A stretch of 6,231 nucleotides of DNA from JAZDJP01 sp043803805 (GTDB taxonomy: Bacteria; Planctomycetota; JAZDJP01), in the NCBI GenBank assembly GCA_043803805.1, contig JAZDJP010000001.1:1-6231 (forward strand), written 5' to 3'. Positions 5,401 to 6,231 of the stretch are shown piece by piece (the stretch's first letter is position 1; the number at the start of each line of letters is the position of its first letter). The position numbers were made by a program, and so were the translations under genes. A model generated the notes under the pieces. It was not told the origin of the DNA. It did not search any database and was given only the letters and a program-made list of their open reading frames with translations.

Positions 5401-6231
5401 TTTTTCCTCCGTCGTGATCTGCACGAAAATATCTTCCAGGCTCATCCCCTCCGGCGACATCTCTAGGAGCGGCCAGTCATTCCGCGCGAGTCTCCGGAAG
5501 ACCTCTTCGCGGACGTCCGTCACGCCATCCGTCTCGACGGCGAAACGGGCCGTGACGGCGTCGCCGCGGACCGTCACCCGCTTGATGCCGGGGATGCCCT
5601 CCAGGATTTCCTTCACCGAGGCCGCGGGCCCCTTCACCTCCAGTTTCAGCGCCGTCCCGCCCTTCAGCCGTCGCATGAGATTGTCCGGGGTGTCCATCGC
5701 GACGATCCGGCCCTTGTTGATAATAATCACCCGTCCGCAGACCATCTCCACCTCGGGCAGGATGTGCGTCGAGAGCAGAACCGTGCGGGTCTTCCCGATC
5801 TCCTTGATGAGGGCGCGGATCTGACGGATCTGGTTCGGGTCGAGCCCGATGGTGGGCTCGTCGAGGATGAGAATCTTCGGGTCGTGGACGAGGGTGTCCG
5901 CCAGGCCCACCCTCTGGCGGTACCCCTTGGAGAGCTGGCCGATGATGCGGTGGCGGACGTCGGCGATGTTGCAGGACTCGAGGCTCTCCGCGATGTTCCG
6001 GGCCCGGTCGCGCCGGGGCACGCCCTTCAGTTTCGCGCGGAATTTCAGGTATTCCTCGACGCGCATCTCCGGGTACATCGGGACGTTCTCGGGAAGGTAG
6101 CCGATGTCGCGGCGCACGGCCAGAGACTCGGCGAACACGTCATGCCCGGCGATTGAAGCGGTTCCCGACGTGGGCGGGATGAATCCCGTCAGCATCCGCA
6201 TGGTCGTGGTTTTCCCGGCGCCGTTGGGCCC
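5398..6231 (-). CDS. ABC transporter ATP-binding protein, GldA-like (N-terminus outside window)
   Basis: This cytoplasmic ATPase powers the adjacent permease. The 277 visible residues begin exactly at the Walker A motif GPNGAGKTT (1-9), so the short N-terminal strand region of perhaps 30-40 residues is missing. The other landmarks are in order. The Q-loop region IGYLPENVPMYPEM has E48 at the usual Gln position. The signature LSKGYRQRVG is at 100-109, Walker B ILILDEP at 120-126 with catalytic E125, the D-loop GLDP at 129-132, and the switch histidine H156 in LLSTH. After about residue 190 comes a C-terminal accessory domain (LKLEVKGPAASVKEIL onward) of the kind seen in drug-type and GldA-type ATPases. 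The LPE Q-loop and the LSKGYRQRVG signature are both usual in GldA-like proteins. The CDS ends in TAG at 5398-5400, inside the phase of a repeat array. It is the first gene of the cluster in view, and its start and promoter lie outside. Confidence 0.95.
   Translation of the reverse strand, partial: GPNGAGKTTTMRMLTGFIPPTSGTASIAGHDVFAESLAVRRDIGYLPENVPMYPEMRVEEYLKFRAKLKGVPRRDRARNIAESLESCNIADVRHRIIGQLSKGYRQRVGLADTLVHDPKILILDEPTIGLDPNQIRQIRALIKEIGKTRTVLLSTHILPEVEMVCGRVIIINKGRIVAMDTPDNLMRRLKGGTALKLEVKGPAASVKEILEGIPGIKRVTVRGDAVTARFAVETDGVTDVREEVFRRLARNDWPLLEMSPEGMSLEDIFVQITTEEK

Overview
The window is a GC-rich bacterial segment with one gene fragment on the + strand and four genes on the - strand. 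The + strand fragment (1-322) is the C-terminal anticodon-binding domain of prolyl-tRNA synthetase (proS). It converges on a - strand cluster that enters at the right edge and reads leftward: an ABC ATPase missing its N-terminus (5398-6231), an ABC-2 type permease with six predicted membrane segments (4575-5306), a membrane-anchored Gldg-family auxiliary protein (2821-4521), and a large membrane-anchored protein built from five DUF4340-like repeats (391-2730). The operon promoter is not in view.

The ATPase, permease and Gldg-like protein match, in order and type, the GldA/GldF/GldG ABC transporter first described in gliding Bacteroidetes. The same core with a DUF4340 protein is found in many non-gliding bacteria, where its substrate is unknown. 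The expected machine is a cytoplasmic ATPase driving a GldF-like permease, with two single-purpose periplasmic or extracytoplasmic partners held to the inner membrane. No other gliding or type IX secretion gene is visible, so a gliding role should not be assumed.

The most unusual part is the DNA between the genes. Each of the four spacers holds a short tandem array of 7- or 8-base units. The arrays are at 288-350 (heptads, running into the end of proS), 2779-2815 (octads), 4543-4577 (heptads, running into the permease stop codon) and 5335-5400 (octads then heptads, running into the ATPase stop codon). In the three spacers inside the operon, the order in the sense direction is stop codon, array, unique stretch with Shine-Dalgarno, start codon. 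Two of the arrays, 2.5 kb apart, share a perfect 19-base inverted repeat.

The organism cannot be named from this window. High GC, a GldA/F/G plus DUF4340 cluster and intergenic short-unit arrays would suit a Gram-negative lineage from an environmental setting, such as a planctomycete-like or related uncultured phylum. This is a low-confidence inference. No RNA gene, CRISPR array, insertion sequence or convincing terminator was found, and no stretch longer than 100 bases lacks a gene.
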